Below are positions 1 to 9,005 of a stretch of 64,000 nt of DNA, piece after piece. The stretch is from Companilactobacillus insicii. GTDB lineage: Bacteria; Bacillota; Bacilli; Lactobacillales; Lactobacillaceae. Both the position numbers and the translations under genes were made by a program. Within the stretch, counting starts at the first letter, position 1. Every line of letters starts with the position of its first letter. The notes under the pieces are model-generated. The model worked only from the letters and a program-made list of their open reading frames with translations. It did not search any database and was not told the origin of the DNA. The stretch is taken from contig NZ_RHNU01000006.1 of NCBI RefSeq assembly GCF_003946015.1, positions 25,168 to 89,167 of the forward strand, given 5' to 3'.

Positions 1-2
1 GG

Positions 3-1859
3 ATGAAGAAAAATACAATAAAAAAGACGTTTTTCCGTAGTTTGATTTTTGTAATGGGATTAATATTGGCGCTAGGTTCAGTAGGTAGTACAGCTCAAGC
101 GGCAGTAACAACTAATAATAACAAGCATTTTATGGTTTACTATCGTGCTTTGCGTGATAAGACAATGCAGGGTGTGAATACTAGTTTGCCTGATGAGAAC
201 TGGATCACTATGAGTGATATACCATATGGTATTGATATCGTTAATGTATTCAGTTATGTACCTAAAGGTCAGGAAGCACAAGCACAACCATTTTATGATG
301 CATTGAAGAATAAGTATGCTCCAGAATTACACGCACGAGGAGCTAGATTGGTTCGTGGAATTGATTATGGAGAACTATTAAAAATAAAATATGCTGGAGA
401 TTTCCCAACTGAAGAGGAATTTGATGCATACGCTAAACAAATGATAGCTGAATTCGTTGATTCCATTGGAATTGATGGGTTGGATATCGATATGGAAACA
501 AAACCAACTGAAGATGAAATAAAAATTTCAGATGGTGTTATCAAAGCTCTATCGAAATATTTAGGACCTAAGTCTGGTACTAACAGACCATTCCTATACG
601 ATACAAATGCTTCAAATCTAGCACCATTTAAAAATGTTAGTGATTCTTTTGATTTCTTAGCTTATCAACAATATGGAAGTGATAATGTTCGTACGGATAA
701 AGCTGTTAGTGATTACTCAGGTGTCCTACCAGCTAGCAGATTTGTTCCTGGACTAACTTTCCCAGAGGAACAAGATCCCTCAAATCGTTGGTATGATGCT
801 ACAGAACCATACTTGAACAGTAATTTTTATAAAGTGGCAAATTACGCTGATCAAAATAATCTTGGTGGAATGTTTGTCTATGCATTAGATCGTGATGGAA
901 GAACATATGATGCATCTGATTGGACACACATCAAACCATCTAACCTTATTTGGACTAAGACAGCAATTATGCAAAGTGGTGGCGAAAGTGTTGCAAATGC
1001 CAAAGAATATGCCGACCATTTCTGGAATCGTGTTAAATATACGGTAAGTACTAAAGATGATATTACTGCACAAATTATGAATGCTAAGACTATTTATGAT
1101 GTTAACAAAGTCATCCTTGGTAAGGATTACGGTCAAGGTATCAGTTCAACTTATGATCCAATCCTAGAAAAAGGATTGCTATCCATTAATACGGCTGAGT
1201 TAATTTCACAATTGAATACTGCTGATAAATATTTAGAACATTCAAAAGACTATGACAGTGCTAAAATTGCTGAATTAAAGAGTGTTAGAGATAAAGTAGC
1301 TAAGGGTTTTGCTGGAAAATCATATACACAAGTTCAAGTAGATTCATGGACTTCGCAATTGGCTACAGCTAATAATGGTCTGCTTGGATACTCAGAGACA
1401 AAAGTCAAAGGTATCGTAGATACTAAATCAGCTGATAGTTTGAACAAGTCATACGTTGAACTATATGATATTAATGGTAAGAAGATTTCTAATCGTGGCT
1501 TACAGCCAAAAACTGCATGGGCATTCGATAGAAAATTAACTAATAATAAGAATGGCAGTGTATATTATCGTGTAGCAATTAATGAATATGTTAACGAAAA
1601 AGATGTAACTGTACGCAATGGTAATTCAGTTGGCAATTTAACTAACATTGAAAAAGTTAAAGGTGTCTTGAACGTTGATAAGTCACAAGCTGGATATTCA
1701 TTATACAAACAAGACGGTTCATTAGTTGGTAATCGTGCTTTAGCAGGTGGTACTAACTGGGTTGTTTCTGCTAAAGCAAGCAGTGCTAATGGTAATTTAT
1801 TTTACAAGGTTGCCAAAAACGAATGGGTAATGAGTGGCAATGGAGTTTCATTTAACTGA
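3..1859 (+). CDS. Secreted GH18 endo-beta-N-acetylglucosaminidase with SLAP-like C-terminus
   Basis: 618 aa. Residues 1-34 form a signal peptide (Lys-rich start, hydrophobic core, AQAA cleavage region). The catalytic part (about 40-320) carries the GH18 DxxDxDxE motif as DGLDIDME at 158-165, making Glu165 the likely acid/base. This subgroup (EndoF/EndoH-like) cleaves the chitobiose core of N-glycans. The C-terminal ~155 residues hold two similar stretches (VELYDINGKKISNRGL..., YSLYKQDGSLVGNRAL...) like the SLAP/SH3-type wall-binding repeats of lactobacilli, so the enzyme is probably wall-attached. The ATG lies at the window edge and its RBS is not visible, but the signal peptide fits this start. 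Function is from the motif; the substrate is inferred. Confidence 0.85.
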   Translation: MKKNTIKKTFFRSLIFVMGLILALGSVGSTAQAAVTTNNNKHFMVYYRALRDKTMQGVNTSLPDENWITMSDIPYGIDIVNVFSYVPKGQEAQAQPFYDALKNKYAPELHARGARLVRGIDYGELLKIKYAGDFPTEEEFDAYAKQMIAEFVDSIGIDGLDIDMETKPTEDEIKISDGVIKALSKYLGPKSGTNRPFLYDTNASNLAPFKNVSDSFDFLAYQQYGSDNVRTDKAVSDYSGVLPASRFVPGLTFPEEQDPSNRWYDATEPYLNSNFYKVANYADQNNLGGMFVYALDRDGRTYDASDWTHIKPSNLIWTKTAIMQSGGESVANAKEYADHFWNRVKYTVSTKDDITAQIMNAKTIYDVNKVILGKDYGQGISSTYDPILEKGLLSINTAELISQLNTADKYLEHSKDYDSAKIAELKSVRDKVAKGFAGKSYTQVQVDSWTSQLATANNGLLGYSETKVKGIVDTKSADSLNKSYVELYDINGKKISNRGLQPKTAWAFDRKLTNNKNGSVYYRVAINEYVNEKDVTVRNGNSVGNLTNIEKVKGVLNVDKSQAGYSLYKQDGSLVGNRALAGGTNWVVSAKASSANGNLFYKVAKNEWVMSGNGVSFN

Positions 1860-2311
1860 TTCATTTTGATATGTCTACTCCCTGGATATAAAAAATAATC
1901 AAATAACGAGAGAGTGGAACAAAACATGTTCAGCTTTCGAGCATTAAGGCAAATTACCCCAGTAATCCGATTTTGGATTGCTGGAGTAATTTGTATTAAG
2001 CGGAAAAAGCTATGTTTGGTCCCACGTTTATGCTGCATGTTTAAGGACAATAATAGTTTTGTCCCAAACATTTTGTGATGTTTGACAATTTGTAAAATCG
2101 AATATGTAAAGAATAGATGTTCAAAATACTGTAGTCGGTTGGGACAGTAATAATTATTGTGTCAAATAAAAAGCAAACAACTTATTAAATATTATTTATA
2201 ACTTTATGAACTTGCAAATTAACAGTTGTTTTCACTAAACATATGCAAATAAACGACTATAATAGAGATTGTACAATGAAAGTTGTATCAATTAGAAAGG
2301 AAGCTTTAAGT
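1860..2311. other. 452-bp intergenic region with hairpin repeats
   Basis: No convincing gene. It holds the rod-shaped element at 1914-2025, then a second pair of inverted segments, TGTCCCAA (2060-2067) and TTGGGACA (2139-2146), and an inner AACAT/ATGTT hairpin at 2067-2082. The remainder is AT-rich leader DNA for the small gene at 2312. Confidence 0.6.
1914..2025. repeat. 112-nt rod-shaped hairpin element, copy 1
   Basis: A long imperfect inverted repeat. The outer arms 1914-1927 and 2012-2025 pair (GTGG...CCAC, AAACAT/ATGTTT), then AGCTTT (1932-1937) with AAAGCT (2006-2011), then GC-TTAA with TTAAGC, then CAAATTAC-CCCAG-TAATCC against GGATTG-CTGG-AGTAATTTG. The internal loop CGA/GGAA and flanking GCAT/AAGC recur in the element at 45581-45692. 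It begins ~54 bp after the GH18 stop and lacks a U-tract, so it is not a simple terminator. Confidence 0.7.
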
Positions 2312-2530
2312 ATGGCTGCAGTAGTTGAAAAAAGAAGTTTGTTAGATGAAAAAATGAGTGAAGTTTATGACTGGAGTGACTCAGATCTACCAGTTCGTGA
2401 TGCCCTTTGGGATCATTTCATGGAAGCATCAAATCACAACACTGATAAAACTGAAGCAGAAGTCAAACCTTACAATGATATGAGTAATGACGAATTGAAA
2501 GGTAAGGTTGAAGCAGTATTGAAGGCTTAA
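2312..2530 (+). CDS. Small acidic hypothetical protein
   Basis: 72 aa, beginning MAAVVEKRSL. I do not recognise the family. It is acidic, has no membrane segment or signal peptide, and its C-terminal half (NDMSNDELKGKVEAVLKA) looks helical. The start is set by AAAGGAAG at 2296-2303, 8 nt upstream of the ATG. In-frame ATGs at 2243 and 2276 have no such site. It is a single-gene transcript, closed by the terminator at 2555-2579. Confidence 0.6.
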   Translation: MAAVVEKRSLLDEKMSEVYDWSDSDLPVRDALWDHFMEASNHNTDKTEAEVKPYNDMSNDELKGKVEAVLKA

Positions 2531-2554
2531 TCATACGACCCTTGATAATTGTTA

Positions 2555-2579
2555 ACAGACCGTAAGGTCTGTTTTTTTT
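2555..2579 (+). terminator. Rho-independent terminator
   Basis: ACAGACC-GTAA-GGTCTGT followed by seven T. It ends the small gene at 2312-2530. Confidence 0.9.
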
Positions 2580-2591
2580 ATGTTAAAAACA

Positions 2592-2623
2592 TTAAAGGAC
2601 AGGCTTTTCGGCCTGTCCTTTAA
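2592..2623 (-). terminator. Terminator of the PEPCK-like gene
   Basis: AAAGGACAGGC/GCCTGTCCTTT hairpin just after the minus-strand stop at 2634. It is convergent with the preceding terminator. Confidence 0.8.
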
Positions 2624-2633
2624 TATCTTAATT

Positions 2634-4328
2634 TTAGAAATTCATCAATTGATTCAATAGTTCTTTGGCTGATTCATTCAGGCTATCTTTTGATTTGTCA
2701 TAACCTAGATGGGTATAAATTTCGCCCACGTAAACTTTATCTTCATATAATTTTTTAAATACTTTGTCGATAATTGGACGAGTTTTTTCTTCTTCCTGAA
2801 CTGGTCCAAAAGGATTAGCAAAGAATGTTGTACTCATACCGACTTCGTCAGTCGTGCCAAGAGCTTTTCTCTTTCCAGAAACGAATGTTTCCTTAGCTTG
2901 AGATTCATCGGCAAATTGATGCAAGCCAATTTCAGCGTCATAGTTGTTAGCATAAACCCACATATCAATGTTGTGATGTTCAACTACGCGTTTATAGGTA
3001 TTGGCTGGTAAAATTACACGAGCATTTTTCAATTCAGGATTCAAATAAATACCACGATCCATATTATTGAAGGCAACTGAACTGCTCAAATCATCTAAAC
3101 GGACAAAAGCACCCGTTTCGGTTCCTTGAGCATAAACATTACCCTTTTCATCGAATGCAAAGCTACCCATATCATCAAAAATAGTTTCGATATCTATGAT
3201 TTTATCATCAGCGACTTCTTGCAAAGCCTCAATAGATTCGGACTTTCCGGCACCCGAATCACCGAAGAAGACAACTGATTTTGTTTTACCATTGGAAAAA
3301 CTAATACGAACCATTGAACCGTGAATTGGTAGGCGGTTCTCATAGATCATGTGAAGATTGTGTAATGTTAAGCACATTTTTTTCATATAGCCAAAATATG
3401 TAGTCTTGTCATTATAAGGAACTTCACCAACCCAGATGTCGTTAATTTCATCATGATAATAGTGGGAAGTATTGCCTTCAGTCTCATCTAACCCGAATAG
3501 TAAAATTTCGTCAGGCTTTTGGCCCTTAATACTTGCTTCATCGGCCACATCGAATAAGTTAGCTAGGGCTACGCCGCTGACAAAATAGTCACGTTGGAAG
3601 TAAATATAGGCAAGACTTTCACCGATATGTGCAGGGAAGCAGAACCAGTCATTTTGTGTTCCATTGAATTTTGAAATAGGGTTATTTTCAACGGCACTGA
3701 ATACACCCTCACGTTTATTAGACTTTGTGTGCATCATCATAGGTGGACGGAGCATTAAGGTATCCAAGAAACGAATACTCTTTAGACCCTCGTATCCAGC
3801 CGGTGTTGGCCACTCAATTGATTGAGTTAATACACAGGCATTAGTACCAGCATTTACCTGACGATATGTACGATTTGCGAATCCTTGAACTTTTTCTTCT
3901 ATGGCACGATATAAGTGTAAGACAATTTCATTGAAGTGATTGTCAATGTTCATGAAGTCGTTTTTGACGATATCACTATTGTGTTTGTTGATAAGAGAAA
4001 CTCTGAAGTATGAACGATAATATGAGTATAGATCTTCAATACTCTTTAAGATCAGGTCGTTATCATATTTCCCGTAAACATCTTTATTATCAATTAAAAT
4101 TGCTTTCAAGGTATTGATATAATCTTTTGGATCTACTCCTTCGTAACTGTTGGTCAATGATTTTTGACTTTCGTCTAAGTAGAGCTTTACAAAATTGTAA
4201 AAGCCTTCACTATTGATCAATTGGAATATATCTTGAACGTACTCCTCGTTATAGTTGATAACTGCTACCGAACGATCAGGATTCATATAAAATGCCCCTG
4301 ATTCTACAGCATTTGATGTTTTAACCAT
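2634..4328 (-). CDS. PEP carboxykinase/HPr-kinase-like P-loop protein
   Basis: 564 aa, cytoplasmic. A P-loop GDSGAGKSE at about 356-364 has the form shared by PEP carboxykinase and HPr kinase/phosphorylase (it is closer to the HPrK GxSGxGKSE than to the classical PckA GLSGTGKT). It is followed by IDIETIFDDMG, which could supply the acidic metal ligands. Proteins of this length and motif are commonly named PEP carboxykinase in lactobacilli, so a C4/C3 anaplerotic role is plausible. The kinase-like P-loop leaves open a protein-kinase-like activity. The start has AAGGAGAAC upstream on the minus strand. It stands alone, with a promoter at 4456-4485. Confidence 0.6.
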   Translation of the reverse strand: MVKTSNAVESGAFYMNPDRSVAVINYNEEYVQDIFQLINSEGFYNFVKLYLDESQKSLTNSYEGVDPKDYINTLKAILIDNKDVYGKYDNDLILKSIEDLYSYYRSYFRVSLINKHNSDIVKNDFMNIDNHFNEIVLHLYRAIEEKVQGFANRTYRQVNAGTNACVLTQSIEWPTPAGYEGLKSIRFLDTLMLRPPMMMHTKSNKREGVFSAVENNPISKFNGTQNDWFCFPAHIGESLAYIYFQRDYFVSGVALANLFDVADEASIKGQKPDEILLFGLDETEGNTSHYYHDEINDIWVGEVPYNDKTTYFGYMKKMCLTLHNLHMIYENRLPIHGSMVRISFSNGKTKSVVFFGDSGAGKSESIEALQEVADDKIIDIETIFDDMGSFAFDEKGNVYAQGTETGAFVRLDDLSSSVAFNNMDRGIYLNPELKNARVILPANTYKRVVEHHNIDMWVYANNYDAEIGLHQFADESQAKETFVSGKRKALGTTDEVGMSTTFFANPFGPVQEEEKTRPIIDKVFKKLYEDKVYVGEIYTHLGYDKSKDSLNESAKELLNQLMNF

Positions 4329-4455
4329 GTAGTAAGTTCTCCTTTCAAATTATGAGCTTAAATAATATTTTAAAACAAAACTCTTGAAACTTACACAAAA
4401 AATTAAATAAAAATTAAAATTTTCTAATAAAAGGCTGATGTGATAGTCTTTTTAG

Positions 4456-4485
4456 GTATAAAAAACTTTTTTATATAAACGTCAA
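4456..4485 (-). promoter_or_regulatory. Putative promoter of the PEPCK-like gene
   Basis: On the minus strand, TTGACG (4485-4480), an 18-nt spacer, and TTATAC (4461-4456). It lies about 130 bp upstream of the start codon, leaving a long AT-rich leader. Confidence 0.45.
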
Positions 4486-4527
4486 AATAAGTAACATACA
4501 CACTGTATACAACACATCAGACAAATT

Positions 4528-4541
4528 ATCAATAAATTGAT
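4528..4541. promoter_or_regulatory. Palindrome ATCAAT-AA-ATTGAT
   Basis: A perfect inverted repeat followed by TTTTAAA. The same half-sites and flank occur at 11467-11490 before niaP. It lies between the divergent PEPCK-like and tRNA-Asn promoters. It may be an operator; the binding protein is unknown. Confidence 0.4.
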
Positions 4542-4557
4542 TTTTAAATTAAAAAAA

Positions 4558-4586
4558 TTGCAATATAGTTTTAATGATGATATATT
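4558..4586 (+). promoter_or_regulatory. Promoter of tRNA-Asn
   Basis: TTGCAA, a 17-nt spacer, TATATT. It ends 13 bp before the mature tRNA 5' end. Confidence 0.7.
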
Positions 4587-4599
4587 CATACACATAAAT

Positions 4600-4672
4600 T
4601 GATCAGTAGTTCAGTTGGTAGAACGCGTGACTGTTAATCATGAGGTCGCTGGTTCGAGCCCAGCCTGGTCAG
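4600..4672 (+). tRNA. tRNA-Asn (GTT)
   Basis: 73 nt. The acceptor stem TGATCAG pairs with CTGGTCA, with discriminator G. The D arm is GTTC...GAAC. The anticodon stem CGTGA/TCATG encloses CTGTTAA, giving anticodon GTT. The T arm is GCTGG-TTCGAGC-CCAGC. CCA is not encoded. The gene is solitary with its own promoter and terminator. Confidence 0.95.
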
Positions 4673-4673
4673 T

Positions 4674-4709
4674 AAAAGCGAGTCCACAGTGAGTGGACTC
4701 GCTTTTTTT
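4674..4709. terminator. Bidirectional terminator
   Basis: GCGAGTCCAC-AGTGA-GTGGACTCGC followed by T7. The plus strand ends tRNA-Asn. On the minus strand the same stem with TTTT ends the response-regulator gene. Confidence 0.9.
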
Positions 4710-4710
4710 A

Positions 4711-5544
4711 CTACTCTTTACTCTCTTCAACTAATCCATCGAAGAATTTTTGTAATGATACTTTGCCACCGGTACTACGCTTGTTTTCCAGAAATAGCAT
4801 TTCATTTCGCACATTACGATATTCGTACAACATGTTGGAGTACTCTACAACTATTTCATCACCGAGATTGTCGATTGAGATATTTGCAAGATTAGTCAAT
4901 CCTGTTTTAACCGAACGACGTATTCGTTGTAAAAGAACTTTGCGTTCTTGATCATTTATATTATATTCGTCCTCTAAGTTAACTTCGCTAAAACTTAGTT
5001 TTTTAGTAGTCATAATTTGAGCTAGTGACATTATGTCGGAAGCTCCTTTTTCGGAAGAAATTCCGAGATAAGTCAAAATGGATCTCACTTTTTCTTTTTG
5101 TTTGTGACCGTCATCAACTGGAGTGGCGGGAGAGTTACCACCGATCAAAGATTGAATGCTAGATAATTTTCGTTCCATTTGAATGTTTTGCGTTACTTTT
5201 TCGACAACAGTTTTGACTTCAATCATATTGATTGGTTTGTCGATGAAGAATTCGATACCAGCTTCATACGCTTGTTCACGTAAGTCGTTATCACGTACCT
5301 GAGAGATCATAATGAACTTTAGACTATTTTTTGATTGTTTAAGTTTCTTAATTAATTCGATACCACTAATGTGAGGCATTAGTAAATCTACCAATACTAT
5401 ATCGACATCCAACAACATGATTTCTGACAGTGCTTTTTCAGCATCAGTTGAAATACCTACTACGTTATTATTCATGTTTTTATCAATAATACGATGCAAG
5501 ATCATAGTGACCGATTTATCATCATCCACAATATAAAAATTCAT
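4711..5544 (-). CDS. GlnL/YcbB-type response regulator
   Basis: 277 aa. An N-terminal receiver domain (1-120) has the acidic pocket at Asp8/Asp9, phosphoacceptor Asp53 (LVDLLMP) and a switch Lys in FIDKPI. The C-terminal half, after a ~30-residue linker, resembles the YcbB DNA-binding domain of Bacillus GlnL (GASDIMSLAQIM..., NDQERKVLLQRIRRSVKTGL). GlnL with kinase GlnK controls glutamine uptake and use in Bacillus. Here the ATG overlaps the kinase stop (ATGA), so the pair is translationally coupled. The target may be the divergent arcB operon, which is inference from position. Confidence 0.8.
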   Translation of the reverse strand: MNFYIVDDDKSVTMILHRIIDKNMNNNVVGISTDAEKALSEIMLLDVDIVLVDLLMPHISGIELIKKLKQSKNSLKFIMISQVRDNDLREQAYEAGIEFFIDKPINMIEVKTVVEKVTQNIQMERKLSSIQSLIGGNSPATPVDDGHKQKEKVRSILTYLGISSEKGASDIMSLAQIMTTKKLSFSEVNLEDEYNINDQERKVLLQRIRRSVKTGLTNLANISIDNLGDEIVVEYSNMLYEYRNVRNEMLFLENKRSTGGKVSLQKFFDGLVEESKE

Positions 5545-6839
5545 TCGGCATGTTCCTCCTGAAGTAGTTTGTTCTTATTAAGTGTAACTTTGAAATTAGT
5601 CCCCTTGTTTAATTTTGAATCAACTTTAATGGTTCCGTCAAACTGTTCTTTTACTAATAATGCCACATGGGATAGACCAATTCCACGATAAACATCTCCG
5701 GATGCATTAAACTTAGTCGTGAATCCTGGCTGAAAAATCATATCTTTGGTTTCTTCATCCATACCAATTCCGTTATCGGAAACATTTAAAATTACTTGGT
5801 TATTTTTATCCTCGACAGTCAATCTGACTAAACCATTCGGTTTATTGTCCAAAGCGTCGACTGCGTTAAATATTAAGTTAGAAATAATGGATACTAAGTA
5901 GTAGTGATTAGGAATGACCAAATCGAGATTATTTTTTACCTCTATAACAACATTGGGATTTTTTTGTTTAATGGACTCACGAATGTAGTTGGTAATAACC
6001 TTTAAAACATCGCTTAGCATCATTGGCATATCATTATCAGATCCGAAGTAATCTCCTAAACCTCGAATGACGTTTTGATAATCTTTTTTGATTTCGTGAA
6101 CATCACGAGCTATATCAAGAGCCATATCTTGTTGTTTTGGATCGGCATGTTCATTGTGCAAGTCTTGATTTAACAAGTAGGCATTTTTCATAACATTTTC
6201 TATCTCAGATATGTTTTTTCTCATAAAATAAACTTCGCTTTTGACTGAAGCAGCAATCCAAATGAATTGATAGTAACGTTGTTCATGCTTTTCTTGTCGA
6301 ACCATTAGTGTGAAGTAATGATATAGGAAGGCGAGAAGACAACTAATAATTGTTCTAACTAAAGCGGTAATGAAGATAATTTGGAATAATCTATAAGTAT
6401 AGTGCGAGAAGTCAGTTAATAAACTTATTTCAAAGAAGTTAGCTACGTAATCGCAGATTAGAATTGTTAGGAAAAAGGAACTATTATTACGAACACCACG
6501 ACGCCAATATAAAAAATAATAAATAATTCCATAAGTAATGTAGAAAACCATGTCGGTAATAACAAATTGAATGATTTTTTCGATACTGCCATCATGACTA
6601 ATGAATAGTAGAAGACCTCTGAAGATAGGTGAAGCCATCGCAATACAAAATGAGAGTTTGATAGGATTCAAATCGTCATTAAAATATAAAAATATTGGTA
6701 AAAGTAATGCGGCTAAAGTTAATATAAATCCTGGTGCATAAATTTGAAAATTAACTTGTGATGCCAAAGCGATGGAAGTGGCTGCTATCAGGGTTCTACG
6801 CCATCTTCCCTGCATAATAAAATTATTACTTGTAAACAA
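5541..6839 (-). CDS. GlnK-like membrane histidine kinase
   Basis: 432 aa. Six or so hydrophobic segments fill residues 14-180. A dimerisation region follows with the likely phosphoacceptor His248 in DVHEIKKDYQNVIRGL, which resembles the HEIKKDY box of GlnK-type kinases. A HATPase_c domain (N box NLIFNAVDAL, G1 DNGIGMD, G2 GIGLSHVAL) ends the protein. The start is TTG with GGAGGTG 7 nt upstream (6847-6853 on the plus strand); the first ATG is eight codons later and lacks an RBS. The signal is unknown, with glutamine or related amino acids the family precedent. Confidence 0.8.
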   Translation of the reverse strand: MFTSNNFIMQGRWRRTLIAATSIALASQVNFQIYAPGFILTLAALLLPIFLYFNDDLNPIKLSFCIAMASPIFRGLLLFISHDGSIEKIIQFVITDMVFYITYGIIYYFLYWRRGVRNNSSFFLTILICDYVANFFEISLLTDFSHYTYRLFQIIFITALVRTIISCLLAFLYHYFTLMVRQEKHEQRYYQFIWIAASVKSEVYFMRKNISEIENVMKNAYLLNQDLHNEHADPKQQDMALDIARDVHEIKKDYQNVIRGLGDYFGSDNDMPMMLSDVLKVITNYIRESIKQKNPNVVIEVKNNLDLVIPNHYYLVSIISNLIFNAVDALDNKPNGLVRLTVEDKNNQVILNVSDNGIGMDEETKDMIFQPGFTTKFNASGDVYRGIGLSHVALLVKEQFDGTIKVDSKLNKGTNFKVTLNKNKLLQEEHAE

Positions 6840-6876
6840 GTGTAAACACCTCCAGAAAATAATTTATAAAGAAATT

Positions 6877-6903
6877 TGAAGTTCTATGAAGTTTTGTGAA
6901 TAC
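6877..6903. promoter_or_regulatory. Three 10-bp-spaced direct repeats, candidate response-regulator site
   Basis: TGAAGTT at 6877, TGAAGTT at 6887 and TGAATAC at 6897, exactly one helical turn apart. They lie in the 111-bp gap between the divergent kinase and arcB starts. Bacillus GlnL is reported to bind direct repeats with a 10-bp period, so the spacing fits; the bases differ. Confidence 0.4.
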
Positions 6904-6910
6904 GCTTACT
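6897..6910. promoter_or_regulatory. Weak cre-like site upstream of arcB
   Basis: TGAATACGCTTACT matches the CcpA consensus TGNAANCGNTNNCA except at positions 5 and 14. It overlaps the third direct repeat. Low confidence. Confidence 0.3.
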
Positions 6911-6950
6911 AGAATTGGACTTGTTAAATATCGAAGGAGGAATTCACAAA

Positions 6951-7949
6951 ATGTTCAATTTACGTAATCGTAGTTTTTTGACACTATTAGACTTTACACC
7001 AAAGGAAATGGGATACCTACTAGATCTTTCTGCAGATCTTAAGAAGGCTAAGTATGCAGGTACAGAACAACAAAAACTTGCTAAGAAGAATATTGCTTTG
7101 ATTTTTGAAAAATCTTCAACAAGAACTCGTTGTGCTTTCGAAGTTGCCGCTCATGATGAAGGTGCTCAAGTTACATATCTTGGCCCTACAGGTACACAAA
7201 TGGGCAAGAAGGAAACTGCTAAGGATACTGCCCGTGTTCTTGGTGGAATGTTTGATGGAATCGAATATCGTGGATTCTCACAACGTACAGTAGAAACATT
7301 AGCTAAGTATTCAGGTGTTCCAGTTTGGAACGGACTAACTGATGAAGATCACCCAACACAAGTTTTGGCTGACTTCTTAACAGCTAAGGAATGCTTAAAG
7401 AAACCTTACAACGAAATCAACTTTACATACATGGGTGATGGACGTAACAACGTTGCCAATGCTTTGATGATCGGTGCTTCAATCATGGGAATGACATTCC
7501 ACTTAGTATGTCCTAAGGAATTGGATCCAGCTAAAGAATTGTTAGACAAGTGTGAAGCTATTGCTAAGAAGACTGGCGCTAAGATCATGGTTACAGATGA
7601 TATCGACAAGGGTGTTCTTGGTTCAGACGTTATCTATACTGATGTATGGGTATCAATGGGTGAACCAGATGACATCTGGAAGAAACGTATCGATCTACTA
7701 CAACCATATCGTGTAACAAAGGATGTTATGGCCAAGACAAAGAATCCTAATGCTATCTTCGAACACTGTCTACCATCATTCCACAATACTGAGACAAAGA
7801 TCGGTCACGAAATTTACGAGAAGTACGGTTTGAAAGAAATGGAAGTTTCTGACGAAGTCTTCGAAAGTGATCAATCAGTTGTATTCCAAGAAGCCGAAAA
7901 CAGAATGCACACAATCAAAGCCGTTATGGTTGCTACATTAGGTGAATAA
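6951..7949 (+). CDS. arcB: Ornithine carbamoyltransferase, catabolic type
   Basis: 332 aa, normal length. Carbamoyl-phosphate site STRTR at 56-60, HPTQ loop ([12 protein letters not shown]) and the ornithine/citrulline loop [15 protein letters not shown] marks an ornithine enzyme; putrescine carbamoyltransferase would differ here. With arcC downstream it most likely runs in the citrulline to ornithine plus carbamoyl-phosphate direction. AAGGAGG at 6934-6940 sets the ATG at 6951. No arcA lies in the cluster. Confidence 0.92.
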   Translation: MFNLRNRSFLTLLDFTPKEMGYLLDLSADLKKAKYAGTEQQKLAKKNIALIFEKSSTRTRCAFEVAAHDEGAQVTYLGPTGTQMGKKETAKDTARVLGGMFDGIEYRGFSQRTVETLAKYSGVPVWNGLTDEDHPTQVLADFLTAKECLKKPYNEINFTYMGDGRNNVANALMIGASIMGMTFHLVCPKELDPAKELLDKCEAIAKKTGAKIMVTDDIDKGVLGSDVIYTDVWVSMGEPDDIWKKRIDLLQPYRVTKDVMAKTKNPNAIFEHCLPSFHNTETKIGHEIYEKYGLKEMEVSDEVFESDQSVVFQEAENRMHTIKAVMVATLGE

Positions 7950-7955
7950 AGGAGA

Positions 7956-7992
7956 AAGTAAAGAAAGTCTGAATTACAGGCTTTCATTACTT
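7956..7992 (+). other. Intercistronic hairpin between arcB and arcC
   Basis: AAGTAAAGAAAGTCTG pairs with CAGGCTTTCATTACTT around AATTA (14 of 16 positions). There is no T-run, so it is more likely an mRNA-processing or stability hairpin than a terminator. Confidence 0.5.
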
Positions 7993-8011
7993 GTTTATGG
8001 AGGATAATGAA

Positions 8012-8941
8012 ATGTCTAAAATGGTCGTAGCTCTCGGTGGAAACGCCCTAGGCAAATCTCCTGAGGAGCAATTAAAACTAGTTAAGAATACCGCTAATTC
8101 ACTTGTTGGGCTAGTTGCTGCTGGTAACAAAGTTGTTATTAGTCACGGAAATGGTCCTCAAGTTGGACAAATAAATTTAGGAATGAATTACGCTGCTGAG
8201 CATGGTCAAACAGCAGCATTCCCATTCCCAGAATGCGGAGCAATGAGCCAAGGTTACATTGGTTATCATTTACAACAAAGTCTTCAAAATGAACTTCACA
8301 GAAGAAAGATCGAAAAGGACGTTGTGTCTGTAATAACTCAAGTTGAAGTAGACGCAGATGACTCAGCTTTCCAAAATCCAACTAAGCCAGTTGGAGCATT
8401 CTACGACCAAGCTACTGCGAAGAAATTTGAAGATGAAAAGGGTTATACATTCGTTGAGGACGCTGGACGCGGATATCGTCGTGTTGTAGCTTCACCACTC
8501 CCAAAGGAAATTGTCGAATTGAAGAGTATCAACGATCTGATCGAAAATGATAACTTAGTCATCGCTGGTGGCGGTGGCGGTGTTCCTGTTATTAAGAACA
8601 GTGAAGTACTTCAAGGAGTTCCAGCTGTTATTGATAAAGACCGCTCAAGTGCTTTACTAGCTGACAAAATCAACGCAGATACATTAATTATTCTAACAGC
8701 CGTTGACTATGTATATGTAAACTTCGGCAAGGATAATGAAAAGAAGCTAACAGAAATCAATGGAGACGAAGCCCGTAAGTATATTGACGAAGGTCAATTT
8801 GCTGCTGGAAGTATGTTGCCAAAGATTCAAGCTTGTTTGAGTTTTGTCGAAGGAAATAATAACCGCAGTGCATTGATTACATCTCTGGATCATTTAGACG
8901 ATGCACTTGCTGGAAAAGTCGGCACAATCATTAAGAAGTAA
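8012..8941 (+). CDS. arcC: Carbamate kinase
   Basis: 309 aa. It makes ATP from carbamoyl phosphate and ADP, the energy-yielding last step of the arginine deiminase route. Family signatures are [11 protein letters not shown] at the start, [31 protein letters not shown] and [18 protein letters not shown] at 7999-8003 sets the start; in-frame ATGs further upstream lack one. It is 62 bp after arcB and a terminator at 8949-8980 follows. Confidence 0.93.
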   Translation: MSKMVVALGGNALGKSPEEQLKLVKNTANSLVGLVAAGNKVVISHGNGPQVGQINLGMNYAAEHGQTAAFPFPECGAMSQGYIGYHLQQSLQNELHRRKIEKDVVSVITQVEVDADDSAFQNPTKPVGAFYDQATAKKFEDEKGYTFVEDAGRGYRRVVASPLPKEIVELKSINDLIENDNLVIAGGGGGVPVIKNSEVLQGVPAVIDKDRSSALLADKINADTLIILTAVDYVYVNFGKDNEKKLTEINGDEARKYIDEGQFAAGSMLPKIQACLSFVEGNNNRSALITSLDHLDDALAGKVGTIIKK

Positions 8942-8948
8942 TTAATAT

Positions 8949-8980
8949 GAGGGGTGGCCTAAGACCACCTCTCTTTTTTT
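8949..8980 (+). terminator. Terminator/attenuator after arcC
   Basis: GAGGGGTGG paired with CCACCTCTC, then T7. It sits 25 bp before the permease start, so it may lower rather than abolish permease expression. Confidence 0.75.
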
Positions 8981-9005
8981 GAGATATTTTACAGGAGATG
9001 AAATT

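Noticed and set aside
1802..2071. 89-codon minus-strand frame
   Set aside because: It overlaps the GH18 gene end and the rod-shaped hairpin; no RBS or family resemblance.
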